Assembly (NCBI RefSeq): GCF_001277255.1
Contig: NZ_CP012264.1
Coordinates: forward strand, 1,860,001-1,924,000
Length of the DNA stretch: 64,000 nt
Direction: 5' to 3'
Origin: Cronobacter condimenti 1330
GTDB lineage: Bacteria > Pseudomonadota > Gammaproteobacteria > Enterobacterales > Enterobacteriaceae
Shown here: one piece after another, positions 20,144-29,112 of the stretch
Layout: every line of letters begins with the position of its first letter
How positions within the stretch are numbered: the first letter of the stretch is position 1
The notes under the pieces: model-generated
What the model was told of the DNA's origin: nothing
Databases searched by the model: none
The model's input: the letters and a program-made list of their open reading frames with translations, nothing else
Position numbers and translations under genes: made by a program

Positions 20144-23100
20144 ATGAAGAGAAGTCTTAATTGCAGTTACCGGCTGGTGTGGAGTGAAGTCCAGCGCGCG
20201 TTTATCGTCGTGTCTGAACTGACACGTGCGAAAGGCAAACGCGCCAGCGGGGCGGTGTTGTTGACGGCAGCGGTTGGAAGTGCGCTTGCCAGCGGCGGGG
20301 CGTTCGCTTATACGCCCGATGTCACCTCGCCAGTCCAGGATGAGGTGGTGCAAAATGGCGTCCAGCAAGTGCTGGTCGGCGGGACGACCACCAACCATGT
20401 CATTGGCGCGCTCGGCAAACAAATTGTTGCTGGCGGTCTTACACAGAACACCACGCTCTCCGACGGCGGTTTCCAGCTGGTGCGCCAGAATGGCGTCGCG
20501 ACCGGCACGACCATCAACAACGGCCAGCAGGTCATTGAAAAAGACGGTCAGGCGCAGCGTACCGTTATCCTCAAAGGCGGCGTGCAGGGCGTCAACGGCA
20601 CTTCGGTGCATACCGTTGTCGGCAACGGCGGCGAGCAGCATGTGTTCGCAAGCGGCACTGCAACCACCACGCTGGTTAACAGCGGCGGCACCCAGTCTGT
20701 TGACGGCACGGCGATTTCCGCCGTGGTAAACGATGGCGGCCATCAGGTCGTCGAGCGCGGCGGTTTCGCCCGCGACACCTCCGTCAATAACGGTGGTCTC
20801 CAGTACATCAGCGCAGGCGGCTCCTCGTCCGACGGCGTTATCTTCGGCGGCGGCATCCAGCAGGTCTCAGGCGTCGCATCCGGCACCAGTATCAACGACG
20901 GCGGCACCCAGCAGGTGCAGGTCGGCGGCCAGGCTCGCGATACGCAAATCAACTACCGCGGCACCCAGGCCGTTGACGGCACGGCGATTTCCGCCATCGT
21001 TAAAGACGGCGGCACCCAGCTCGTTAACAGCGGCGGTCTTGCGAAAAACACCCAGGTGAACCGCGGCGGTCTGCAACACGTTTCGCTTGGCGGCGCGTCG
21101 GCAGATGCGCATCTCTTCGGCGGAACCCAGCAACTGGCGGGCACGGCCTCTAATACCCAGATTGACGCGGGCGCGGAGCAGCATATCGAAGCGACCGGTA
21201 AATCGGTCAGCGCGACGGTCAACAGCGGCGGCTTACAGAACGTCGACGGCACCGCGAATTTCGCTACCGTGAAAGCGGGTGGCACCCAGCTTATCCAGTC
21301 GGGCGGTCATGCCAACAGCACCATCGTGCGTGAAGACGGCGTGCAGAATGTGAAACTCGGCGGCGCGGCTTCCGGCTCGATTCTGCTGGGTGGCACCCAG
21401 CAGCTGGCGGGCACGGCGGGTAACACCGTCATTGGCGACGGCGGCGTGCAGCATGTTCAGGTGGGCGCAAACGCCTCCGGCACGCTGATTAATGCAGGCG
21501 GTCTGCAGCGTGTTGACGGTACAGCGAAAACCACCACCATTAACGATCAGGGTATTCAACTGGTTAATCGTGGCGGCAAAGCCAACAGCACTGCGATCAA
21601 CGACGGCGGCCTGCAGTATGTGGCAGAAGGCGGTTCGGCGTCTGACAGCGTGATTTTCGGCGGCGGCATCCAGCAGGTTTCCGGCACCGCGTCCGGCACC
21701 AGCGTTAACGCGGGCGGCTCCCAGCAGGTGCAGGTCAGCGGTAACGCGACCGGCACGCAGATTGGCGACGGCGGCACCCAGGCCGTTGACGGCACAGCGA
21801 TCGCGGCGGTCGTGAAAGACGGCGGCGTTCAGCAGGTGAACCGAGGCGGTCTTGCGAAAGACACCCAGGTGAACAAAGGCGGTCTGCAGCATGTGTCGCT
21901 CGGCGGCGCATCGGCTGACGCACATCTTTTTGGCGGCACGCAGCAGCTGGCAGGCACCGCGTCCAACACCCAGATTGACGCAGGCGGCGAGCAGCATATC
22001 GAAGCGACCGGGCTTTCTGTTAGCGCGACGGTCAACAGCGGCGGCCTGCAAAATGTCGATGGTACCGCAAACTACGCAACGGTGAACGATGGCGGTGTAC
22101 AGCTCGTTCAGACTGGCGGCCACGTTAACAGCACCATCGTGCGTAACGGCGGTATCCAGGACGTGGCGCTCGGCGGTTCGGCATCCGGCTCCATTCTGCT
22201 TGGCGGCACCCAGCAGCTCGCGGGCAACGCGGGCGACACCGTCATCGGTAAAGGCGGCGTACAGCACGTGAAAACCGGCGGCTCTGCCACCGGCTCGCTG
22301 ATTAACGAAGGCGGCCTGCAGAATGTTGACGGCACGGCGAAAAACACCACCATCAACGACAAAGGCATCCAGCTCGTTAACAGCGGCGGTCTTGCGGATA
22401 ACACCGCTATCCACAGCGGCGGCCTGCAATACATCGCCCAGGGCGGCGCGGCCTCTGAAGACGTGGTCTTCGGCGGCGGCATCCAGCAGGTTTCCGGCAC
22501 CGCGTCCGGCACCAGCGTAAACGAAGGCGGCTCTCAACAGGTTCAGGTGACCGGTAAAGCCACCGGCACGCAGATCAACTATCGTGGTACCCAGGCCGTT
22601 GACGGCACGGCGATTTCCGCCATCGTCAAAGACGGCGGCACGCAGCTTGTTAACAGCGGCGGTCTGGCGAAAGACACCCAGGTCAACAGCGGCGGTCTGC
22701 AGCATGTCTCCCTCGGCGGCGCGTCTGCCGATGCCCATCTCTACGGCGGCGTGCAGCAGCTCGCGGGCACCGCATCCAACACCCAGATTGATTCAGGTGC
22801 TGAGCAGCATATTGAAGCGACCGGCCTTTCTGTTAGCGCGACGGTCAACAGCGGCGGCCTGCAAAACGTGGACGGTACCGCAAACTATGCGACCGTTAAC
22901 GACGGTGGCACCCAGCTGGTTCAGGTTGGCGGCCATGCCAACAGCACGGTCGTGCGCAACGGCGGTGTGCAGGATGTGAAACTCGGCGGCGCGGCCTCCA
23001 ACTCCCTGCTGCTCGGCGGCACACAGGCGCTGGCGGGCACTGCGGGCGATACCATCATCGGCGACGGCGGCGTGCAGCATGTGCAGGTAGGCGCGAACGC

Positions 23101-26100
23101 CTCCGGCACGCTGATTAACGCAGGCGGTCTGCAGCGCGTGGACGGTACGGCGAAAACCACTACCATCAACGACAAAGGCATCCAGCTGGTTAACCGCGGC
23201 GGCAAGGCGGACAGCACCGCTATCAACAGCGGCGGCCTGCAATATGTGGCTGAAGGCGGCTCCGCCTCTGACAGCGTAGTCTTTGGCGGCGGTATTCAGC
23301 AGGTCTCCGGCAACGCCGCTGGCACCAGCGTGAACGACGGCGGTTCTCAGCAGGTACAGGTTACTGGTATTGCGACTGGTACCCAAATCAACTATCGCGG
23401 CACCCAGGCAGTCGACGGCACGGCTATCGCTGCCATCGTGAAAGACGGCGGCACGCAGCTTGTTAACAGCGGCGGTCTGGCGAAAGACACCCAGGTCAAC
23501 AGCGGTGGTCTGCAGCATGTCTCGGTTGGCGGGGCGTCTGCGGATGCACACCTCTTTGGCGGCGTACAGCAGCTGGCGGGTACCGCATCCAACACCCAGA
23601 TCGATTCAGGGGCTGAGCAGCATATCGAAGCGACCGGGAAATCGGTCAGCGCAACAGTTAACAGCGGCGGCCTGCAGAATGTTGACGGTACCGCAAACCT
23701 GGGCACCATCAACGACGGCGGCGTCCAGCTGGTGCAAAACGGCGGTCACGCCAACAAAACCGTTGTGCGTGACGGCGGCGTCCAGGATGTGAAACTCGGC
23801 GGCGCGGCTTCCGATTCCATTCTGCTCGGCGGTATCCAGTCCGTTTCCGGCACGGCAGGCAGAACCGTGATTGGCGATGACGCTATTCAGCACGTGAAAA
23901 CGGGTGGTCTGGCCTTCGCATCGCTGGTCAACGCGGGCGGTCTGCAGCGCGTTGACGGCACGGCGACCTCTACCGTGGTAAATGATGACGGCATTCAGCT
24001 GGTCAACAGCGGTGGTCTGGCGCGTGCCACCACCGTCCACAGCGGCGGTCTGCAGCACATCAACCTCGGCGGCGCGTCTTCCGATGGCGTTATCTTCGGC
24101 GGCGGCGTACAGGTGGTTGCGGGCATGGCGTCCGGCACCAGCATCAGCGACGGCGGTTTACAGCTCATCACCAAAACCGGTATGGCGAACGACACCCACG
24201 TTAACCGTGGCGGTGTTCAGAGCGTTGACGGTACCGTGACCTCAGCGATCGTGAAAGACGGCGGCACGCAAATCGTCAATAACGGCGGTCTGGCACGCGG
24301 CTCTATCGTGACTGACGGCGGTCTTGAGCACATCAATAAAGGCGGCGCCTCGTCAACGGCGAAAATCTTCGCGGGCGGCAAACAGGTGGTCGCAGGCACC
24401 GCGTCCGGCACCAGCATCGGCGACCGTGGTACGCAACTGGTGCAGGAAACCGGTAAAGCGGTCGACACACAGATTAATAAAGGCGGTACGCAGTCCGTCG
24501 ATGGCACGGCGATTTCCGCTGTCATTAACGACGGTGGTCTGCAGCTCGTTAACGTCGGCGGCCTCGCGGCAGGCTCTATCGTGCACAGCGGCGGCGTACA
24601 GCATGTGAAACTGGGCGGCGCGGCGTCTGACGGCACCGTGTTCGGCGGCGGTACGCAACTGGTGGCCGGTACTGCTTCAGGGACCAGCATCAGCGACGGC
24701 GGTGTACAGGTCATCCAGGCGAGCGGCCAGGCGAAAGGCACGCTGGTTAACAATGGCGGCGTGCAGCGTGTTGACGGTCAGTCGTTTGACGCGGTTATCA
24801 ACAACGGCGGCCAGCAGATTGTCGACCCGTATGGTCGCGCGGCAGGTACCGTGATCAACGCGGGCGGCACACAGCACCTCAGCACGGCGTCACTTGCGAT
24901 TTCCACCGTGATGAACGGCGGCGAACAGCACGTGAACAGCGGTGCGAAAGCGCTGGATACGCGCCTGCTCGGCGGCAGCCAGAACATCGGCAATGGCGGC
25001 TATGCGCAGGGTACGCGTCTGGAAGGCGGTGTACAAAACATCAATGCGGGCGGCAATGCGGTTAAAACAACCGTAAACCGCGGCGGCATCCAGAACGTGG
25101 CAAGCGGGGGTAAATCCTTCGAAAACGCGGTACTGGATGGCGGCGTGCAGAACATCGCTTCAGGCGGGTATGACAATAACGGCACCGTAGCGGCGGGTGG
25201 TTTGCAGAACATCAGCGCAGGCGGCGTGACCGACTTCACCATTGTCGAAGGCAAGCAGATCCTGAGTGGGCGCTCTATCGTCACCGTACTGCAAAACGGC
25301 GGCTATCAGCGTGTGAATCAGGGTGCGACCGCAGATGTCACCATGATCTTCGATAACGGCGTGCAGGATGTCTATGGCACCACGACCGGTTCCGAACTCT
25401 ATGACAACGGCGAGCAGCGCGTTTACCAGGGGGCGAATGTCAACTCCACCTGGCTTAACGACAATGCGAAACAGACCGTTTACAACGGCGCGGTGGTGAA
25501 CGGCACGCGTAACCGCGGCGGCGAGCAGAACCTGCTGAACGGCGGTCGCGCAGTGAGCACCATCATGGACAGCGCTGCGGTCCAGAACATTGGCGCGGGT
25601 GCAACGGCTGAAAATACCGTGCTTATCAACGATTCCGTACAGAACGTGCGCGGGACCGCTGACGGCACTGAACTGGCAGCCAACGCGGTGCAGAACGTCT
25701 ATCAGGGCGGTGTGGCGAAAAACACCAATCTGTTTGAGCGCAGCGTGCAGAATATCTACAACGGCGGTCAGACCTTCAACACCAACATTGCGGCGGGCGG
25801 CGTTCAGAACGTGCTGACCGGCGGTACGGCGAACAGCGCTACCATCAATCTGGGCGGTACGCAAAACGTCAACAGCGGCGGTACGGTTATCTCGACCATC
25901 ATCAAGGCGGGCGGGATCCAGAACGTCAATGACGGCGCGATTGTTATCGACAACACCGTGGTGGGCGATCAGGTCGTCAACAACGGCGGTACGGTAGCAT
26001 CGTCCACGGTGAGCGAAAACGGCAGCCAGAGCGTGACGCTCGGTGGTACCGCTATCGCGACCACCGTTACCAAAGGCGGCGTGCAGTTTATCCGCAAAGG

Positions 26101-28138
26101 CGGCGTAGCCGACCAGACCATCATTCACCAGGGCGGTATGCTGGCCGTGGCGGATGCGGCTGAGGCGACTAACATCGACCTGAACAGCGGCGCAGGCATT
26201 ATCGCTGGCACCGACACCACGGTGGATGGCAAGAACGCGCTGGGTCAGTTCTCGATTGCGAACAAGCTCGCCAACAACCTGCTGCTGGAAAGCGGCGGCC
26301 TGCTGACGGTAGCGGCTGACGGCATCGCGAACAATACGGTTGTCCAGAACGGCGGTAAGCTTAGCGTGGCAAACGGCGGTATTCTGACCGGCACCACGGC
26401 GCTGAACGACGGTTCGGCGATTTCCGGCAACATAACCAACACCGGCAAACTGAGTGTCACCACGGATAAGAGCGACAACGCGATTGTGGCGAATATCAGC
26501 GGCACCGGTAGCCTGTATAAAGAAGGCGACGGCAAACTGACCCTCAGCGGCGTGCTTAACCAGACCGGCGGCACCTGGCTGCAAAGCGGTACCCTGGTGT
26601 TCAGCCGTCTGCAGGCGGTCACCGATATTGTTGCGCAGCTCGGCACCACGCTGCAGCTGACCAACGGCACTACGCTGTCGGGTAGCATTGACCCGACCGA
26701 TCTGACCGTTGACGCAGGCTCGACCTGGCTTATGACCGATAACTCCCTGCTTAATAACCTGACGCTCGGCGGCGCTGTCGATTATCAGGTACCGACCGGA
26801 GCATTCGTACCGAAAACCCTGACGGTGACTAACCTGACGGGCAACGGCGGCACCATCACCCTGAACACCCTGTTCCAGGGCGGGACGGCCACCACCGACA
26901 GCCTGATCCTCAACGGCGGCACCGCGACCGGCAACACCCGCATCGCCATCCGTAACCAGGGCGGTCTGGGCGCACGTACCACCGGCGACGGTATCCAGGT
27001 TGTCAACGCCATTAACGGCGCGACCACCACTGACGACGCGTTTAGTCTGGCGAACAACCTGCAGGCGGGTGCGTATAACTACAGCCTGCGTCAGGGCGCT
27101 GGCAGCGAAAGCTGGTATCTGACCACGGCGGCCGGCAACGGCAACGAGAATGGCCCGCAGAACTACCGTTCGGCCATGTACCTCTACAGCTCGCTGTATG
27201 CACAGGCGATGGACTACGACAGCGCGCTGCTTGGCACGCTTGACAGCCGTCGTTACGCGGCGCGCACGCCTGGCGAGGATGGTAGCAACATGTGGGCACG
27301 CTTCCAGGCCGGTCAGCTGAGCCACGACCACGGCGCGTCTGATCTGCGTAACGGCAACACGCCGGAAAGCAAAGGCGGCTACACCTTCCTGCAGATCGGT
27401 AGCGACCTGTGGAGAGCGACAGCGTCTTCCATGGAATGGGGCGTGGGCATCTACGGTGCGGCGGGTCTCTCTGCCATCGACGTACAGCGCAGCGAGAAAT
27501 CAAAAGCGGGTACGGTACGTGACGACGCTTACAGCGCCGGTCTGTATGTCAACGGCGTACATGAAAGCGGCTGGTGGGTTGATGTGGTGGCGCAAGGCAC
27601 CCGTCATAACTTTGACACCAACCCGCGCGACGGGGACGGTCTGAAAACGCACGGCTGGGGCTATGTCGGCTCCTTCGAAACCGGCTTGCCGTTTGATATC
27701 GGCAGCGGCCTGGTGCTCGAACCGCAGGTGCAATACCAGTACCGTGGTGTGAACCTGAAAGATGGTGGCGACGACGCGGCTGATGTTCAGTTTGGCGATG
27801 GTCACAGCCAGCAGGTCCGTGCCGGTCTGCGCTTTGGCAACAACGCGACGCTGAAGACGACGAGCAACCCGCCGCCGGTTAGCTGGTGGGTGCGTCCGTC
27901 CTTCATCCAGACGTTCGACTCCAAAGGCGATGTTAACGTCAGCGCGCCAGGCGTGGCAGGCAGCGAAGTCTCCTTCAGTCCAGATCAGGACGGCACCGCC
28001 GCCGCGCTGGATGTGGGCATCGACGGCCAGATCCGCGACAACGTGACGCTTGGCGTACGCGCCGGCTACACCAAAACCATCGATGACGCCGGCACCGGCG
28101 GCTACGGCGGCCAGGTGACGCTGAAAGTCAGCTTCTGA
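20144..28138 (+). CDS. AIDA-type autotransporter adhesin with giant strand-loop-strand passenger
   Basis: The protein is 2664 residues. An extended signal peptide region (about 1-36, Y-R-L-V-W-S and V-V-S-E-L-T-R) precedes a hydrophobic core ending A-F-A. The passenger (about 65-2000) is built of 18-19-residue strand-loop-strand repeats of the N-x-G-G-x-Q-x-V type found in AIDA-I and TibA. A less regular beta-helix/autochaperone segment (about 2040-2330) follows, then an outer-membrane autotransporter barrel (about 2385-2664) ending in Phe. A GAGGG ribosome site precedes the ATG. The upstream heptosyltransferase probably glycosylates Ser/Thr in the repeats. Likely roles, from the family, are self-aggregation, biofilm and host-cell binding. 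E. coli AIDA-I is 1286 residues, so this passenger is at least twice as long. Confidence 0.93.
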   Translation: MKRSLNCSYRLVWSEVQRAFIVVSELTRAKGKRASGAVLLTAAVGSALASGGAFAYTPDVTSPVQDEVVQNGVQQVLVGGTTTNHVIGALGKQIVAGGLTQNTTLSDGGFQLVRQNGVATGTTINNGQQVIEKDGQAQRTVILKGGVQGVNGTSVHTVVGNGGEQHVFASGTATTTLVNSGGTQSVDGTAISAVVNDGGHQVVERGGFARDTSVNNGGLQYISAGGSSSDGVIFGGGIQQVSGVASGTSINDGGTQQVQVGGQARDTQINYRGTQAVDGTAISAIVKDGGTQLVNSGGLAKNTQVNRGGLQHVSLGGASADAHLFGGTQQLAGTASNTQIDAGAEQHIEATGKSVSATVNSGGLQNVDGTANFATVKAGGTQLIQSGGHANSTIVREDGVQNVKLGGAASGSILLGGTQQLAGTAGNTVIGDGGVQHVQVGANASGTLINAGGLQRVDGTAKTTTINDQGIQLVNRGGKANSTAINDGGLQYVAEGGSASDSVIFGGGIQQVSGTASGTSVNAGGSQQVQVSGNATGTQIGDGGTQAVDGTAIAAVVKDGGVQQVNRGGLAKDTQVNKGGLQHVSLGGASADAHLFGGTQQLAGTASNTQIDAGGEQHIEATGLSVSATVNSGGLQNVDGTANYATVNDGGVQLVQTGGHVNSTIVRNGGIQDVALGGSASGSILLGGTQQLAGNAGDTVIGKGGVQHVKTGGSATGSLINEGGLQNVDGTAKNTTINDKGIQLVNSGGLADNTAIHSGGLQYIAQGGAASEDVVFGGGIQQVSGTASGTSVNEGGSQQVQVTGKATGTQINYRGTQAVDGTAISAIVKDGGTQLVNSGGLAKDTQVNSGGLQHVSLGGASADAHLYGGVQQLAGTASNTQIDSGAEQHIEATGLSVSATVNSGGLQNVDGTANYATVNDGGTQLVQVGGHANSTVVRNGGVQDVKLGGAASNSLLLGGTQALAGTAGDTIIGDGGVQHVQVGANASGTLINAGGLQRVDGTAKTTTINDKGIQLVNRGGKADSTAINSGGLQYVAEGGSASDSVVFGGGIQQVSGNAAGTSVNDGGSQQVQVTGIATGTQINYRGTQAVDGTAIAAIVKDGGTQLVNSGGLAKDTQVNSGGLQHVSVGGASADAHLFGGVQQLAGTASNTQIDSGAEQHIEATGKSVSATVNSGGLQNVDGTANLGTINDGGVQLVQNGGHANKTVVRDGGVQDVKLGGAASDSILLGGIQSVSGTAGRTVIGDDAIQHVKTGGLAFASLVNAGGLQRVDGTATSTVVNDDGIQLVNSGGLARATTVHSGGLQHINLGGASSDGVIFGGGVQVVAGMASGTSISDGGLQLITKTGMANDTHVNRGGVQSVDGTVTSAIVKDGGTQIVNNGGLARGSIVTDGGLEHINKGGASSTAKIFAGGKQVVAGTASGTSIGDRGTQLVQETGKAVDTQINKGGTQSVDGTAISAVINDGGLQLVNVGGLAAGSIVHSGGVQHVKLGGAASDGTVFGGGTQLVAGTASGTSISDGGVQVIQASGQAKGTLVNNGGVQRVDGQSFDAVINNGGQQIVDPYGRAAGTVINAGGTQHLSTASLAISTVMNGGEQHVNSGAKALDTRLLGGSQNIGNGGYAQGTRLEGGVQNINAGGNAVKTTVNRGGIQNVASGGKSFENAVLDGGVQNIASGGYDNNGTVAAGGLQNISAGGVTDFTIVEGKQILSGRSIVTVLQNGGYQRVNQGATADVTMIFDNGVQDVYGTTTGSELYDNGEQRVYQGANVNSTWLNDNAKQTVYNGAVVNGTRNRGGEQNLLNGGRAVSTIMDSAAVQNIGAGATAENTVLINDSVQNVRGTADGTELAANAVQNVYQGGVAKNTNLFERSVQNIYNGGQTFNTNIAAGGVQNVLTGGTANSATINLGGTQNVNSGGTVISTIIKAGGIQNVNDGAIVIDNTVVGDQVVNNGGTVASSTVSENGSQSVTLGGTAIATTVTKGGVQFIRKGGVADQTIIHQGGMLAVADAAEATNIDLNSGAGIIAGTDTTVDGKNALGQFSIANKLANNLLLESGGLLTVAADGIANNTVVQNGGKLSVANGGILTGTTALNDGSAISGNITNTGKLSVTTDKSDNAIVANISGTGSLYKEGDGKLTLSGVLNQTGGTWLQSGTLVFSRLQAVTDIVAQLGTTLQLTNGTTLSGSIDPTDLTVDAGSTWLMTDNSLLNNLTLGGAVDYQVPTGAFVPKTLTVTNLTGNGGTITLNTLFQGGTATTDSLILNGGTATGNTRIAIRNQGGLGARTTGDGIQVVNAINGATTTDDAFSLANNLQAGAYNYSLRQGAGSESWYLTTAAGNGNENGPQNYRSAMYLYSSLYAQAMDYDSALLGTLDSRRYAARTPGEDGSNMWARFQAGQLSHDHGASDLRNGNTPESKGGYTFLQIGSDLWRATASSMEWGVGIYGAAGLSAIDVQRSEKSKAGTVRDDAYSAGLYVNGVHESGWWVDVVAQGTRHNFDTNPRDGDGLKTHGWGYVGSFETGLPFDIGSGLVLEPQVQYQYRGVNLKDGGDDAADVQFGDGHSQQVRAGLRFGNNATLKTTSNPPPVSWWVRPSFIQTFDSKGDVNVSAPGVAGSEVSFSPDQDGTAAALDVGIDGQIRDNVTLGVRAGYTKTIDDAGTGGYGGQVTLKVSF
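21032..24283 (+). repeat. Four tandem 813-bp super-repeats inside the autotransporter
   Basis: The segment starting G-G-L-A-K recurs at 21032, 21845, 22658 and 23471, always 813 bp (271 codons) apart. Each unit holds three related blocks of 90, 90 and 91 residues (A, B, C), and each block holds five 18-residue repeats. A C-type block precedes the array (20759-21031) and two diverged C-type blocks follow (24284-24556, 24557-24829). Copies differ mostly at third codon positions; the fourth is the most diverged in protein. Confidence 0.92.
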
Positions 28139-28156
28139 TAACAGTAAAATGACCAC

Positions 28157-28187
28157 AAGCCGCCCCTCATAGGGCGGCTTTTTTTTG
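28157..28187 (+). terminator. Autotransporter terminator
   Basis: AAGCCGCCC/GGGCGGCTT with a short loop is followed by eight T, 19 bp after the stop. Confidence 0.93.
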
Positions 28188-28279
28188 CGTGTAATAAAGG
28201 AAGGGGGAGGGGCATTTAAGCGCAGCGCATCCCCCTTTTGACGGGGAAATATTGGCCGGCTTTTTCGTTCTCCACATGG

Positions 28280-28425
28280 GGTTAGGGGAAATGAGAAGGG
28301 GCGGTGAAATCGTCCCGTTCGTCATCCAGACGCTCAAGGCTCTGGTGGCCGTAGCGCTCCCGGTTGGCTTTCTGCTCCATCAGGCCCAGATACGGTTTGC
28401 GGTTGAGCGCCACAAACAGCCCACC
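28280..28425 (-). pseudogene. Minus-strand coding-like fragment, 3' end of an unidentified gene
   Basis: Reading the minus strand from about 28425 to a TAA at 28278-28280 gives an uninterrupted stretch with normal protein character, starting G-G-L-F-V-A-L-N-R-K-P-Y and running into a charged, Glu/Arg-rich end. I do not recognise the family. The frame ends at the point where the puuA remnant of the other strand begins, so this may be the truncated 3' end of a gene fused to puuA by a deletion. The overlapping plus-strand frame (28252-28452) looks like a shadow. Confidence 0.3.
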
Positions 28426-28427
28426 GG

Positions 28428-28722
28428 GCCGATGCGAACCCTTATCTCGTGATGTCTGCGGTGCTTGCAGGTATAGTGCACGGCCTGGAAACGACTAGCC
28501 GCTGCCCGAGGCGGTGGAAGGTCACGGTCTGGCGCAGGAAGGAACGCCGTTTCCTGTCCGTCAGAGTGACGCCCTGTACGAATTCCAGGTTCATCCGGCG
28601 ATGCGCAAGCGGCTGGGCGCGCGTTTTTGCGAGGTGTTTCACGTCTGTAAAAACGATGAGCTTATCCAGTTTGAGCGGCCATCACCGAAACTGAAATCGA
28701 GTGGATGCTGAAAAACGCCTGA
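28428..28722 (+). pseudogene. puuA: puuA remnant (gamma-glutamylputrescine synthetase), frameshifted 3' fragment
   Basis: About 98 codons of the C-terminus of a PuuA-type glutamine-synthetase-family enzyme survive in three frames. Frame one reads A-D-A-N-P-Y-L-V-M-S-A-V-L-A-G-I-V-H-G-L-E. Frame two (28496-28676) resumes at L-P-E-A-V-E-G-H-G-L-A-Q-E-G and contains R-Q-S-D-A-L and C-K-N-D-E-L-I-Q-F-E-R. The third frame from 28681 ends I-T-E-T-E-I-E-W-M-L-K-N-A-stop, the normal PuuA end. At least two frameshifts and loss of everything upstream leave no functional enzyme. In E. coli puuA lies directly upstream of puuP in the same orientation, as here. Confidence 0.85.
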
Positions 28723-29112
28723 CGGCCCGATGGAAACTTTCTCCGCTTTTATGGCAGGCGGGCGTTATCCAGGCTACAGGTTTACTTACCCGCAGCGGTA
28801 TCAGCAGGCACTGCGTCGCGCCACAGAAGGCTGCGGCAAAAGCTCGCCGGGCCTGTTGCGCCGGCTTTTCCGGTGTCGCGCGAAGGAGTCTGTGCGACAG
28901 CGGTTTACAGACGACGTTCAGGATACGTTACGAGGATAATGAGATGGTGCCACTTTATATCTGTCCGCTGCGTGCGGGCGCTTGCCTGAGCCGCAGTCCT
29001 TACGGGCACGCGTTCCCGTATTTTTTGACGCCACCCACACCGCGCGCGCTACGACGACCCTCTCCGGCCTCTGTTTTGCAGCTCCTCACAGAGACGAAAG
29101 GGGGAACGTGCG
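28723..29112. other. puuA-puuP intergenic region
   Basis: There are 390 bp with several short overlapping frames (for example 28730-28939) but no ribosome sites or recognisable protein. Only the puuP ribosome site (GAAAGGGGGAA, about 29096-29106) is clear. Confidence 0.5.

Noticed and set aside
21233..22738. 501-residue minus-strand frame
   Set aside because: It is the shadow of the repetitive, GC-rich autotransporter; repeats and codon bias keep the antisense frame open.
21032..24283. CRISPR-like regular repeats
   Set aside because: The repeats are coding, 813 bp long and in frame with the autotransporter; no short repeat-spacer pattern.
25160..27331. 723-residue minus-strand frame
   Set aside because: Same reason: antisense to the autotransporter, no ribosome site and no protein-like composition.
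28730..28939. 69-residue plus-strand frame upstream of puuP
   Set aside because: No ribosome site, no recognisable protein and overlapping competing frames.
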